From: Muribaculaceae bacterium
GTDB lineage: Bacteria > Bacteroidota > Bacteroidia > Bacteroidales > Muribaculaceae
NCBI GenBank assembly: GCA_017553785.1
Contig: JAFZKD010000116.1
Coordinates: forward strand, 1-64,000
Direction: 5' to 3'
Length of the DNA: 64,000 nt
How positions within the stretch are numbered: position 1 is the first letter of the stretch; the number at the start of each line of letters is the position of its first letter. Positions 34,795 through 44,054 of this stretch are shown here, piece after piece. The translations under genes were made by a program, and so were the position numbers. The notes under the pieces are model-generated. The model did no database searches and had not been told where the DNA came from. It worked only from the letters and a program-made list of their open reading frames with translations.

Positions 34795-35940
34795 TCAGCC
34801 GAAGGTGCGCTTGAGCCAGATGCTCATGAAACGGTCATAGATGATGTAGCCGCGTGGGGTGCGATAGACGATCTCCTTGTCAAGCAGGCCACGCAACGCC
34901 GACTGCACGATACTGGGTGATAACAGATTGTGCTGGCGGATGAACTTGCCTCCCATGGGCTCGGCGACGATGCCCTCACTGGCGATGGCCTTCAAGAGAT
35001 TGAACTGGTTGGACGACAGAAACTGTGCCAGGCTCTCATACTGCGGCAACTTGCTCTCGACGAGCCTGACAGTCTCACGGTTCACCTCATCCATACTTTT
35101 CACGTGCTGACAGTTCTCATAGAGCCTGTTCAGCACATTCTGTATATACCAGGTGTGTCCCTCAAAGCGGTCATACAAGCTGATGAACGTGTCGTGGTCC
35201 AGGCTGCCGCGCTTTTTCCCAAAGAATCCGTTGGCGAACTGGTAATAGATTTCCTTGTCCAGCGGCCTCAGGTCCATCATCTCGGTGCTCTGGAAGAAGG
35301 GGCGCTTGGGCGACCCGAACATCTCGGCCATCAGGTGGAACTTGCTTCCGGCAAAGATAAAGTGGACACCGCCGGCAAACTGGATGTGGGAACGCAGCAA
35401 GGCCTCGGTGCCATCCTCGGGATAATTGGCGATCTGCTGGAACTCGTCAATGGCGATATAAATCTCGCGACGGCTCTTGGCAAGCCATTCAAATATCTGC
35501 TGGATGGTGAGCTGGGCGCGCGAAGGCTCGACAGTTATCGCCACCTTGGGTATCCCGGTGAACGGGTCGGTCGTGAACACTGGCCGCACGTTACTCAATA
35601 GGGTTGTCGCCTTTTGCAAAAATGATTTTTCGCGCTTGACAAAACCATTAAAGACCGCTGAGCCTAACATCTCGGTAAAATCACGCAGGTTTTTGGTGGC
35701 AAAAATATCTATATAAAGGCAAATAGCATTCTTGTTTTTTTGCTCAATTTGATAAAAAAGGTGTTTTATCAGTCCTGTTTTACCTATTCGGCGCGGGGCA
35801 ACAAGGGTGATATTACGCCCGTTATCGAAGTGATTGAGCATCAACTCAGTCTCATGCTGACGGTCGCAAAAGTACTCTGGTCCGATATAACCCTGATTTA
35901 CAAATGGATTCTTGAGTTTTATCTTCTTGTCCTTGGCCAT
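34795..35940 (-). CDS. AAA family ATPase (archaeal-ATPase-like)
   Basis: The 381-residue protein has a P-loop at residues 48-56 (APRRIGKTG), a Walker B-like IYIAIDEFQQIANYPED, and a winged-helix-like C-terminal region (QFNLLKAIASEGIVAEPMGG, IVQSALRGLLDKEIVYRTPR). It fits the AAA/archaeal ATPase group common in Bacteroidota, of unknown role and often present in several copies per genome. The protein begins FVNQGYIGPEYFCDRQHETE, typical of this group. A 14 bp perfect inverted repeat lies directly upstream (35952-36028). No phage or defence neighbours are seen. Confidence 0.88.
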   Translation of the reverse strand: MAKDKKIKLKNPFVNQGYIGPEYFCDRQHETELMLNHFDNGRNITLVAPRRIGKTGLIKHLFYQIEQKNKNAICLYIDIFATKNLRDFTEMLGSAVFNGFVKREKSFLQKATTLLSNVRPVFTTDPFTGIPKVAITVEPSRAQLTIQQIFEWLAKSRREIYIAIDEFQQIANYPEDGTEALLRSHIQFAGGVHFIFAGSKFHLMAEMFGSPKRPFFQSTEMMDLRPLDKEIYYQFANGFFGKKRGSLDHDTFISLYDRFEGHTWYIQNVLNRLYENCQHVKSMDEVNRETVRLVESKLPQYESLAQFLSSNQFNLLKAIASEGIVAEPMGGKFIRQHNLLSPSIVQSALRGLLDKEIVYRTPRGYIIYDRFMSIWLKRTFG

Positions 35941-35951
35941 AATCGATTATC

Positions 35952-36028
35952 AAAAAAGCATTATTAAAATTTAATAACGCAAAGGACGTAATTATTTTTT
36001 AATTACGCAAGGAAAATAATGCTTTTTT
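35952..36028. repeat. Nested inverted repeats upstream of the ATPase gene
   Basis: AAAAAAGCATTATT (35952-35965) and its exact complement (36015-36028) enclose 49 bp, which hold a second perfect 8 bp hairpin (CGTAATTA/TAATTACG, 35987-36007) and a direct repeat ACGCAA(A)GGA. The whole could be an autoregulatory site or an element end. It starts 12 bp before the ATPase ATG. Confidence 0.75.
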
Positions 36029-36089
36029 AGGAAAGGGGGCTTTAAAGGCCTTAGTGTCCTTAAGGGCCTTAAAGCAATTATAGCCGGCT

Positions 36090-36815
36090 TTAGCGGGCGT
36101 TGATGAAGTCCTGGAACGCCTGCTTGTAGCTGTCGCCGATGGGGATATAGACGTCACCAAAGACGATGCGGTTGCGCTCGATTTCGCGAATTTTGCTCTT
36201 CTGCACGATAAACGAGCGGTGCACCCTAATGAAACGCGAGGCAGGCAGCATCTGCTCGATGGCCTTCATATTCATCAACGACAGGATGGGATGAGGCGAC
36301 TGCTCGGTGTAGATTTTCACATAGTCCTTCAGTCCCTCGATGTAGCGGATGTCGTCTAAGTTAATTTGAAGCAGTTTGTACTCGCTCTTGACAAAAATGC
36401 TCTTGATCTCCTCATTGGCAGCGGGCGAGAGGGATTCACCCTGTTGCTGTTGAATGAGCTGGAACCACTGCATCGCCTTGTTGCAAGCCTCCAGGAAGTC
36501 GGCATAGCTGATGGGCTTCAACAGGTAGTCCAACGCATTGACACGGAAACCGTCAACGGCATACTGGTTAAATGCCGTCGTGAATACGATGCGGGTGTTC
36601 TCGGGCAGCATTTTACTCAGCTCCAAGCCATTGAGCTCAGGCATCTGAATGTCCAGGAACAGCAGGTCAACGGGACTCTCGGTAATGCCCTGCAAAGCAT
36701 CAGTGGCATTATTGTACTTGCCGCACAATTCCAGAAACGGTATCTTATTCACATAGCTCGCCAGCAGTTCCACAGCCAGCGGCTCGTCGTCAACGATGGC
36801 ACACTTGATAATCAT
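36090..36815 (-). CDS. LytTR response regulator
   Basis: The 241-residue protein has a receiver domain (IKCAIVDDEPLAVELLASYV) with the phosphorylated Asp at residue 55 (LLFLDIQMPELNGLEL), then a LytTR DNA-binding domain at about 135-240 (LLQINLDDIRYIEGLKDYVK, ASRFIRVHRSFIVQKSKI). It overlaps its histidine kinase gene by 4 bp. The export operon 1.3 kb downstream (42.7-38.1 kb) is a plausible target by nearness, but no binding site was identified. Confidence 0.95.
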   Translation of the reverse strand: MIIKCAIVDDEPLAVELLASYVNKIPFLELCGKYNNATDALQGITESPVDLLFLDIQMPELNGLELSKMLPENTRIVFTTAFNQYAVDGFRVNALDYLLKPISYADFLEACNKAMQWFQLIQQQQGESLSPAANEEIKSIFVKSEYKLLQINLDDIRYIEGLKDYVKIYTEQSPHPILSLMNMKAIEQMLPASRFIRVHRSFIVQKSKIREIERNRIVFGDVYIPIGDSYKQAFQDFINAR

Positions 36816-37885
36816 TTGTTGATCGTGATTTTAGAGAAGTATTCTTTTCCGTCATTAATCACACCCTTTTCCCAGGTGTAGCTTTCAGGATACATGAGCT
36901 CAAGGCGGCGGCTCACCTGTTCCAGTCCAATGCCCGACCCGCTCTTGTCGTTCTCACGCTTGGGATAGTGGGTGTTGCGTATTTCACAGGTGATTTCACC
37001 GTTCTCCTGAGACAATGAGATGTCGATTTCGCCCGTTCCTTGGGGTGAGATGCCGTGTTTAAAGGCGTTCTCGAGGAGCGAGATGAAGATGAGCGGCGCC
37101 ACCGGGGTGGAATCGTTGGGCTGCACATTGATGTTGTCCACAATCTTCACATTGTCGGTCACTCGGATCTTCATCAGCTCAATATAGTTGCGCATAAAAT
37201 CGGCCTCCTTGCACAGCGGCACATAATCCTGCTGGTTCTCATAGAGGACGTGACGCAGCAGCTTGCTCAGTTCGCCCACAGCAGTCTGCGCCTTGTTCTG
37301 GTCAAAGGCGATGAGCGCATAAATGTTGTTGAGCGTGTTCAACAGGAAATGGGGGTTCAACTGGTTGCGCAGGTTGCTCAGTTCGGCTTCGGCACGGGCG
37401 GCTTCGGCCTCCTTGCGGGCTTCCTCCAGATGCTGCCACCGCTGATACATGCGCACCGCCACTGCCAGCGCGATAAACAGCACATTGACCAGCGAGCCAT
37501 AGAAGTAACGCGGAACTTTGGAGAACTGCTTGCCCGGTAGCCGGGATCCCCTATTGTTCAGTTCGGGCATGTAGTTATTGATGATAACATGCCACAGATC
37601 CACCGCAAGCTGACCAGCTACCAGCACCACCACATTGATGAGCAGGAACATCTTCCAGTCCTTTTTCTTGAGCATATAGCGCGGCACAATCCACAGGTAG
37701 TTCAGGTAGAATACCAGCAGATAGGAAACCGTCGCCCCCAGTCCGCGCAGGTATCGGTGCCACGCGTTTGTCCAGCTCTCGTCCGAGCCGTGGAAGAACA
37801 GCGGCACGATAAAAAGCAACGCCCAGCACAGGATGTGCAGCATCAGGTTGCGGTACGTCTGCTTGTTATCATCAATTGTCGTCAT
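36812..37885 (-). CDS. LytS-like sensor histidine kinase
   Basis: The 357-residue kinase has four membrane helices in the first 150 residues, a coiled linker (EEARKEAEAARAEAELSNLR) and a His_kinase domain with the phospho-acceptor His179 (NQLNPHFLLNTLNNIYALIA), followed by an ATPase domain with N-box and GSGIGLEQVSRRLEL. This is the YehU/LytS type that pairs with LytTR regulators. The sensed signal is unknown; there is no separate sensor domain. Promoter at 37917-37924. Confidence 0.94.
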   Translation of the reverse strand: MTTIDDNKQTYRNLMLHILCWALLFIVPLFFHGSDESWTNAWHRYLRGLGATVSYLLVFYLNYLWIVPRYMLKKKDWKMFLLINVVVLVAGQLAVDLWHVIINNYMPELNNRGSRLPGKQFSKVPRYFYGSLVNVLFIALAVAVRMYQRWQHLEEARKEAEAARAEAELSNLRNQLNPHFLLNTLNNIYALIAFDQNKAQTAVGELSKLLRHVLYENQQDYVPLCKEADFMRNYIELMKIRVTDNVKIVDNINVQPNDSTPVAPLIFISLLENAFKHGISPQGTGEIDISLSQENGEITCEIRNTHYPKRENDKSGSGIGLEQVSRRLELMYPESYTWEKGVINDGKEYFSKITINK

Positions 37886-37916
37886 ATCGCCATAACCGTT
37901 TTTGCCTTATCTTTCG

Positions 37917-37924
37917 CAAAGATA
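37917..37924 (-). promoter_or_regulatory. -7 box for the histidine kinase operon
   Basis: The minus strand reads TATCTTTG, with TTTA 19 bp upstream (three of four matches to TTTG). The spacer TGTGTTCGGCTTGCAT is almost the same as at the LOG promoter (23909-23924). Confidence 0.65.
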
Positions 37925-38057
37925 ATGCAAGCCGAACACAGAATAAAAGAATTCATTCTTTTTTATGTTGAGGCGCAGCCTATCTTCGTCTAAGGGACAA
38001 AGATAATAAACCGCTACCACTTCAACAAATATAATCGACAAAAAACCAAAACAACAC

Positions 38058-38099
38058 GACAAATAACAGGGCAAACCTTGATAGCCACCCTGTTATTTG
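38058..38099 (-). terminator. Terminator of the MacAB-TolC operon
   Basis: ACAAATAACAGGG and CCCTGTTATTTGT form a perfect 13 bp stem with a 16 nt loop, 31 bp after the permease stop, followed on the minus strand by CGTGTTGTTTTGGTTTTTTG. Confidence 0.85.
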
Positions 38100-38130
38100 T
38101 TGTCTATCTCCCTATAGAAGGATAGTTAGG

Positions 38131-39372
38131 TCACTCGTAGCGCAGTGCCTCGATAGGGTCGAGGTTGGCGGCCTTCTTGGCGGGATACCAGCCGAAGAAG
38201 ATGCCTGTGATGGTGCAGATGGCGAATGACAGCAGCACAGTCCATGGCTCCACCGAGATGAGGATATGATATGGGGTGAAGTTCATGAGGATGAACCGCG
38301 CCAGATAGGAGATGCCGGCACCGATGAGTACCCCGATGAGTCCGCCCGTTACACTGATGAGGACGGCCTCGATGAGGAACTGGCTCATGATATCGACGGT
38401 GCGTGCACCGACACTCATGCGCAAACCGATTTCACGCGTGCGTTCAGTCACGCTGACATACATGATGTTCATGATGCCGATGCCGCCCACCAGCAACGAG
38501 ATACCGGCAATGCACGATAACAGCAAGGTGAGGATATTCATGACGGTATCAATCATCGATGTGGCTTCTTCTATTGATTGAATTCTGAAATCCTGAATGT
38601 CGTTCTCTCTGAGTTTGTGATTTGCCCGCAGAATCTCAGTTACATCCTGTTTGGCCAACGAAGCCATCTCCTTGCTGGTAGCAGCGACATAAATCATGTC
38701 GAAATAATTCTGTGAAACCATGCGCTTCATCACAGTCGTGTAGGGCATGAGCACGATGTCGTCCTGGTCCTGGCCAAACGCGGTGCGCCCTTTGCTCTTG
38801 AGCACACCCACTACCCTCACGGGGATGCTATTGATGCGGATCACGTTCCCGATAGGGTCGGCATCGTTGGGGAAAAGCTTATCTACGACGGTTTTGCCGA
38901 TGATGCATACCTTGGCCGAGCCCTTGACTTCGGCATCGGTGAACATATCACCGTTATTGACTGAAAGCCCATTGATATCAAGGAATTCATTATTTACACC
39001 CTGCACCGAGCCGCTATGGTTATTCTTGCCGTTGATGAACTGACCCGATGTGAAAACCACGGGACAAACGGCTTTCAGATATTTGTTCTTCTCCAGAATG
39101 CATTGATAGTCGGCTGGGGTGAGGGTTTGGCTATATTCTGGAAGCCAATTACCTCCTGTTTCTTCATATTCCGGCCCAGGGATAATATTCAATGCTCCAG
39201 GATCCACGTCTTCGAGCACTTGCATGATGGTCGCCTTGGAACCGGTTCCCAGTGCGAGCATGATGATGACCGACGACACGCCGATGATGATGCCCAGCAT
39301 AGTGAGGAAACTGCGCATTTTGTTGGCTCCGATGGCCCTCATAGCAATTTTAAACAAATTGGTGATATTCAT
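38131..39372 (-). CDS. ABC transporter permease, MacB type
   Basis: The 413-residue protein has the MacB core domain (LFKIAMRAIGANKMRSFLTM, then LGIIIGVSSVIIMLALG), a periplasmic domain of about 220 residues and the FtsX C-terminal helices (SVTERTREIGLRMSVGAR). MacB-type permeases couple ATP hydrolysis to a mechanical pull on substrates in the periplasm without a path through the membrane. Here permease and ATPase are separate genes. It is the last of four genes: TolC, adaptor, ATPase, permease. Confidence 0.94.
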   Translation of the reverse strand: MNITNLFKIAMRAIGANKMRSFLTMLGIIIGVSSVIIMLALGTGSKATIMQVLEDVDPGALNIIPGPEYEETGGNWLPEYSQTLTPADYQCILEKNKYLKAVCPVVFTSGQFINGKNNHSGSVQGVNNEFLDINGLSVNNGDMFTDAEVKGSAKVCIIGKTVVDKLFPNDADPIGNVIRINSIPVRVVGVLKSKGRTAFGQDQDDIVLMPYTTVMKRMVSQNYFDMIYVAATSKEMASLAKQDVTEILRANHKLRENDIQDFRIQSIEEATSMIDTVMNILTLLLSCIAGISLLVGGIGIMNIMYVSVTERTREIGLRMSVGARTVDIMSQFLIEAVLISVTGGLIGVLIGAGISYLARFILMNFTPYHILISVEPWTVLLSFAICTITGIFFGWYPAKKAANLDPIEALRYE

Positions 39373-39405
39373 CGCTTTTGCTGATTTTCAGTTCTACATC
39401 TTGGA

Positions 39406-40161
39406 TTATTGATCGTCCTCAACGGGGAGAGATGCCAACTTGTCGGCGGCATTCAGGATATGGTCGTTCACGCGGTCTTCACGCAATTTGCCGTCACTCA
39501 AGGTGATGGTGCGGGTGGAATATTGGGCGATCTCGGGATTATGGGTCACAAAAATGATGGTGCGACCCTCGGCATGCAACTGCTGGAACAGCACCAGAAT
39601 CTCAAACGAAGTGCGCGTGTCCAAGTTACCCGTCGCCTCATCGGCAAGGATGACGGCGGGGTCGTTGACCAGGGCGCGGGCGATGGCCACACGCTGCATC
39701 TGTCCGCCCGACATCTGGTTGCTCTTGTGGTTCAGACGGTCACCCAATCCCACGCGCTGCAAGGCGGTGATGGCACGCTCACGGCGCTCACGGGCACCCA
39801 CAGCAGTGTTGTACATGAGCGGCAGCTCCACATTTTCAACTGCGGTGGTCTTGGCCAGCAGGTTGTAGCTCTGGAACACAAAGCCAATCTTGCGGTTGCG
39901 CAGCACGGCACGCTGTGTCTTGCTCATCTGGCGCACCGGCGTGCCGTCGAGGCGGTACTCCCCGCTCGTGGGCGTGTCCAGGCAGCCCAAGATGTTGAGC
40001 AGCGTAGATTTGCCTGAGCCCGATGTGCCCATGATGGTGACGAACTCACCTTCATGGATGGTGAATGAGACCCCGCGCAGGGCATGAACTGTCTCCTCAC
40101 CGACCACAAAGTCGCGGCGGATGCCGTCAAGTTCTATAACAGGTTTTGGTTCCATTGTCAC
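39406..40161 (-). CDS. ABC transporter ATP-binding protein, MacB/LolD type
   Basis: The 251-residue protein has Walker A GTSGSGKST at about 45-53, the signature SGGQMQRVAIARALV, Walker B VILADEATGNLDT and the H-loop in FVTHNPEIA. It powers the MacB-type permease encoded downstream. The gene overlaps the adaptor gene by 4 bp, so the proteins are made together. Substrate unknown; macrolides, peptides and lipoprotein-linked molecules are known for the family. Confidence 0.95.
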   Translation of the reverse strand: MTMEPKPVIELDGIRRDFVVGEETVHALRGVSFTIHEGEFVTIMGTSGSGKSTLLNILGCLDTPTSGEYRLDGTPVRQMSKTQRAVLRNRKIGFVFQSYNLLAKTTAVENVELPLMYNTAVGARERRERAITALQRVGLGDRLNHKSNQMSGGQMQRVAIARALVNDPAVILADEATGNLDTRTSFEILVLFQQLHAEGRTIIFVTHNPEIAQYSTRTITLSDGKLREDRVNDHILNAADKLASLPVEDDQ

Positions 40162-41315
40162 TTTTTGTTTTCTTTGTCATCTTTCTTTGACAAGTCTTTC
40201 TTATCAGGAAGTGCAGCACTGCCGATCTCAAAACTCTGCACCACAGTGTCTCCCTCTTCCATGCCACTGATAATCTCGGTGCGGATGCCGTCGGTCGCAC
40301 CGATTTCCACCTTGTGGGCGGTCAGAACATTACCATTGAGTGTCCACAGCTTGTGTTCGGCTGTCGTGTCCTTGATGACATACTTGTTGCCAAAGACGCT
40401 GGGTTCAGGGGTGAAGCGCAATGCTGCCGCAGGAACGCTATTGACACCGCTACGCTCCATCGTGTAGATAGTGATGTTAGCTGTCAGACCCGGCTTGAGC
40501 TTGAGGTCGGCATTAGGGGCACTGATGACCACCTCATAGGTCACCACGTTGTTGGTCATGACAGGATTCTGGCGCACTTGCTTGACGCTTCCTGAGAACA
40601 CGTCATCGGGGTAGGCATCGACCGTGAATGTCACACGCTGCCCCTCACGCACCTCGCCGATGTCGGCCTCATCAACCTTAGCGATGCATTGCATGTCGGT
40701 CAAGTCCTTGGCAATCTTGACGATGGTGGGAGTGCTGAAACCCGAGGCGACAGTCTGCCCTTCCTCGACCGCCTTGGTGATGACAACGCCGTCGATGGGC
40801 GAATAGACCGTGGCATAGCCCAGATTGGTCTTGGCCCTAGCGACATCCTGCTGGGCAATCCTGACGCTCTCCTGCGCCTTGCGGTAATTCTCAAGGGCCA
40901 CGTCATACTCCGACAGACTCACGAGATCCTTCTGTTTGAGTTCAGCATAGCGGGCGAAATTCTTCTTTTGGTAATCCAGTTCAATCTGCTCCGCGCGCAA
41001 GCGGGTCTGGGCCGTTGACAGATCGCTTAACAGGTTTGTGCGGTCCAGTTCGGCAATGACCTGTCCACGCCTGACAATGCTGTTATAGTCCACATACAGC
41101 CGCTTGACAATACCCGACACCTGGGTGCCCACGTCAACGGTGGTGACCGGCTCGATGGTGCCCGTGGCGGTGATGTTGGTAGCGATGTCACCTGGACCCA
41201 CTGCGGTGGTCTGGAAACTGATCTTCTCGTCACCATCCTTCTTGCACATCGTTACGATGGCCCCCAAGGCCAACACACTGAACACAGCCAAAATAATAAT
41301 ACTTTTCTTTTTCAT
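40158..41315 (-). CDS. Periplasmic adaptor subunit, MacA/HlyD type
   Basis: The 385-residue membrane-fusion protein has an N-terminal anchor (IIILAVFSVLALGAIVTMCK), a split biotinyl-lipoyl domain (VDVGTQVSGIVKRLYVDYNS and VYSPIDGVVITKAVEEGQTV), a coiled-coil hairpin between them and a beta-barrel domain. MacA-like adaptors link the inner-membrane ABC unit to TolC. The C-terminal tail is Lys/Asp-rich (KDLSKKDDKENKK). Overlaps the ATPase gene by 4 bp. Confidence 0.94.
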   Translation of the reverse strand: MKKKSIIILAVFSVLALGAIVTMCKKDGDEKISFQTTAVGPGDIATNITATGTIEPVTTVDVGTQVSGIVKRLYVDYNSIVRRGQVIAELDRTNLLSDLSTAQTRLRAEQIELDYQKKNFARYAELKQKDLVSLSEYDVALENYRKAQESVRIAQQDVARAKTNLGYATVYSPIDGVVITKAVEEGQTVASGFSTPTIVKIAKDLTDMQCIAKVDEADIGEVREGQRVTFTVDAYPDDVFSGSVKQVRQNPVMTNNVVTYEVVISAPNADLKLKPGLTANITIYTMERSGVNSVPAAALRFTPEPSVFGNKYVIKDTTAEHKLWTLNGNVLTAHKVEIGATDGIRTEIISGMEEGDTVVQSFEIGSAALPDKKDLSKKDDKENKK

Positions 41316-41338
41316 GATTCTATAGTTGTTTTGTTATT

Positions 41339-41383
41339 CTCTCTAAACTCTAAACTTCAGTTTTAGTCGCGGCTAAAACTGAA
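41339..41383 (-). repeat. Hairpin + GTTTAGAG repeat element, copy C
   Basis: On the minus strand TTCAGTTTTAG pairs with CTAAAACTGAA (11 bp, loop CCGCGA) and runs into GTTTAGAGTTTAGAG. The hairpin contains the last codons and stop of the TolC gene and lies in the operon before the adaptor gene. Confidence 0.8.
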
Positions 41384-42743
41384 TATTCTCCCCGTTATAA
41401 TACTTGAGCAGCGCCATGTTGAGCAGTGCCTCATACTTTGCCTGCAACATCTGCTGAATTGCGGTACTCAGGTTAGTTTTGTCCTGTGTGAGCTCGACGA
41501 CATTCTTCAATCCCAGGCGGAACTGTTCGCTGGTGAGGTTGTAACTCTCGCGGCAATAGTCCACTTTCTCTTTGGCGGCGACATAGCGCTGCTGGTTGTT
41601 GCGGGCCTGCAGCCAATAGTTCTCGATGGTCTTCCACAGGCTCTTCTGCGTCTCGACCATGTCAAGGTAGGTGTTCTCGCGTTCAAGACGGGCCTTAGCG
41701 ACAGCGTTCTTGGTCCTGCCGTGATCCCAAATAGGTATGCTCAGCGTCACCCCGATGCCGTTATTCCATTGGTTCTTGAGCTGGGTGAACATGTTGCCGT
41801 TACCCGTTGAGTTGGTTGTGCTGATGCCGGCGCTGGCATTGATATTGGGTTTACCGGCAGCCTCGGCAATTTTCTCATTGAGATATGTACGGTCCATCGC
41901 AAGTTGCTGGGCCTGAAGTTCGGGACGGGTCATCACAGCATGCTGATATACCTCTTGCTTACTTGGTAGCTCGGCTAGCACATTTTTTTCCAGTTTGGGG
42001 TCGGCCAGCAACAGCTTATCATCTCCATCAAGCTCCATCAACTGTTTGAGTTGCAGACGAAAACCCTCGAGTGTGGTCTCGTCGGCTACTTTCTGGTATT
42101 TGTCTTGAGCCAGTTGGGCCTCGAATTGTGATACATCGGCCTTATTGAGCAATCCTGCCTTCTTGCGGGCACGCGCCTGTTCCAGCTGGGTTTGCGCCAG
42201 AGCGATAAGTTCTTCGTCATGCGTCACGGCATCCTGCGAGTAGAGAATCTGAACATACAATTGTGTGATCTGTTCCTCGACGTTCAATTCGCTGGCCTGT
42301 ACTTGCAATTCGGCAATCTGCGAATTGATTTCGGCCAGTTTTATGCTATTCTTGGTCTGACCACCATTGTACAGGTTCATTGAGGCGTTCACGCCATAGT
42401 TGCCACTGTAACTGTTCCTATTGCTGAAGGAAACGACCTCAGAGCCAATGACACCGCTGTAACTCTCCTGGAAAGGGCGGTTGCTCAAAAACTGGCTAGT
42501 CGAGAAATCGACAGTGGGCAGACGGTTAGCTTTGGCATCCTGCAAATCAATCTGCGACGTGCGCACATTCACCTTGTTGCGCTGGATAGTGATGTTCTGC
42601 TGCTTCGCCCAACTAATGCAATCTTGCAAAGTCCAAGTGTATGGTTTCTCTGCATCAACAGCTATACTGTCTTGAGCATCAGCGGTATTGGGCATCAATG
42701 CCATCATGCCAGCAAAAATTATATAACCAATCAGTCTCATCAT
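41373..42743 (-). CDS. TolC family outer-membrane efflux protein
   Basis: The 456-residue protein has a signal peptide (YIIFAGMMALMPNTADAQ) and two OEP repeats forming the helical barrel of TolC (WTLQDCISWAKQQNITIQRN, YSGNYGVNASMNLYNGGQTK, and NINASAGISTTNSTGNG in the second). It provides the exit duct for the MacAB unit encoded by the next three genes. Its 3' end is inside the copy C hairpin. Confidence 0.95.
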   Translation of the reverse strand: MMRLIGYIIFAGMMALMPNTADAQDSIAVDAEKPYTWTLQDCISWAKQQNITIQRNKVNVRTSQIDLQDAKANRLPTVDFSTSQFLSNRPFQESYSGVIGSEVVSFSNRNSYSGNYGVNASMNLYNGGQTKNSIKLAEINSQIAELQVQASELNVEEQITQLYVQILYSQDAVTHDEELIALAQTQLEQARARKKAGLLNKADVSQFEAQLAQDKYQKVADETTLEGFRLQLKQLMELDGDDKLLLADPKLEKNVLAELPSKQEVYQHAVMTRPELQAQQLAMDRTYLNEKIAEAAGKPNINASAGISTTNSTGNGNMFTQLKNQWNNGIGVTLSIPIWDHGRTKNAVAKARLERENTYLDMVETQKSLWKTIENYWLQARNNQQRYVAAKEKVDYCRESYNLTSEQFRLGLKNVVELTQDKTNLSTAIQQMLQAKYEALLNMALLKYYNGENIQF

Positions 42744-42915
42744 GAATACTATTTAGGATTTATTGTTTGCTTTTTAGACGCAACCCATAGCCAAAAAACT
42801 ACAAGCTTTTCCAAAAAATGAAATAAAGTCACCTTTTTTATATAAATAGACTCATACAACAGGAGAAAATTGCATTCTCCTGCAAATTGATGCTCTTTTT
42901 CTCACGAAAAGAATG

Positions 42916-42946
42916 CTCCGTAACACCAAAAAGTGGCGATACGGAG
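42916..42946 (-). terminator. Hairpin terminator with TGCTCCGTAAC motif
   Basis: CTCCGTA and TACGGAG form a perfect 7 bp stem, continued by CCAC/GTGG around TTTTT. It lies 21 bp after the second endonuclease-like gene and shares TGCTCCGTAACRCC with the hairpin at 60457. Confidence 0.65.
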
Positions 42947-42967
42947 AAAATAACACCTAGAGCTATA

Positions 42968-44053
42968 TCACTTGATTTCCTTGACCAGATAGATCATGGT
43001 GGGGAAGTGGTCGCTGTAGCCGTTCGTAAAAATGCCCGACACATAGGTGCGCAAGGGATAGCCCTGACGCTCGCCCTCGCTGCTGCGCAGGAACTTGCGA
43101 TTGAGCACCTCGGCACGCGAAAAGGTCAAGGAGGGCTTTTCCTTGCAATCGTAGTTCTTCAAGAAGTAATCGGTGAAGATAATCTGGTCGAACAGGTTCC
43201 AGTTGCCCTTGTAACCCAGCGTCCCAATGCCTTTGTCAAGGATGTTCCACCAGGGATTGAAGCACGAGCCCGCCTCAACACAATCCTTGATCTCCCTCTT
43301 GGCACCCAGCGCCTCGCAGCAGCTCTTGTTCTGGGGGTCGTCGTTCAAGTCACCCATGAAGATGATTCCCTGATTGGGATCATCGCGCAACAGCGAGTCA
43401 ATGGTCGCGCGGGCCATGCGGCCAGCGGCTTCACGCAGGTAGCTCGAGGCTTCCTCACCACCACGGCGCGATGGCCAGTGGTTGATCATGATGGAAACCT
43501 TCTCGCCTGCAAGCAAGCCAGTCACAGTTAACTGGTCACGGGTGCGCACGGGGTCGGGCAGGTAATTGTTGATGTTCTGTGTGGTGACGTTGAGTACCTT
43601 AAAGAACTGCGGGTTGTACAGAAGAGCCACGTCGATGCCACGGGGGTCGGGACTGTCATGATGGACAATTTGGTAGTGACGCCCCTTGATCTCCTGCTGA
43701 CGAACGAGATCCTGCAATACCGAGATATTCTCTACCTCGCTCACACCTATGATGACTGGACCCTGGGCAGGTGAACCCTTGACCTCCATCTGACTGATTG
43801 CGTAGGCCATGTTGTGCTGCTTCTGCCAATACTTGGCGCCGTTCCACTGATAAGCGCCCTGAGGCGAAAACTCATAATCATACTTGCCATTGTTGTTGAT
43901 GGTGTCGAACAGGTTCTCGAGGTTGTAGAACATCACGCCATACATCGTGTATTGCCGTTCCGGATTCTGTTCCAGGACATCTCCTACCTGGCTAAAAGCT
44001 AGCGCCGGCAGCAAAGCTACCAGCGCCAGCACTATGTTAAAACACTTATTCAT
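42968..44053 (-). CDS. Secreted endonuclease/exonuclease/phosphatase family protein
   Basis: The 361-residue enzyme has a signal peptide (MNKCFNIVLALVALLPALAF) and the EEP fold: FYNLENLFDTINNNGKYDYE with the metal-binding Glu, VIIGVSEVENISVLQDLVRQ, VHHDSPDPRGIDVALLYN, FMGDLNDDPQNK and the terminal SDHFPTMIYLV with the catalytic His. EEP enzymes cut phosphodiester bonds in nucleic acids or lipid phosphates. The signal peptide suggests the periplasm or surface. It lies 1 bp after a very similar gene, a tandem duplication. Last gene of a receptor-lipoprotein-enzyme operon. Confidence 0.93.
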   Translation of the reverse strand: MNKCFNIVLALVALLPALAFSQVGDVLEQNPERQYTMYGVMFYNLENLFDTINNNGKYDYEFSPQGAYQWNGAKYWQKQHNMAYAISQMEVKGSPAQGPVIIGVSEVENISVLQDLVRQQEIKGRHYQIVHHDSPDPRGIDVALLYNPQFFKVLNVTTQNINNYLPDPVRTRDQLTVTGLLAGEKVSIMINHWPSRRGGEEASSYLREAAGRMARATIDSLLRDDPNQGIIFMGDLNDDPQNKSCCEALGAKREIKDCVEAGSCFNPWWNILDKGIGTLGYKGNWNLFDQIIFTDYFLKNYDCKEKPSLTFSRAEVLNRKFLRSSEGERQGYPLRTYVSGIFTNGYSDHFPTMIYLVKEIK

Positions 44054-44054
44054 G

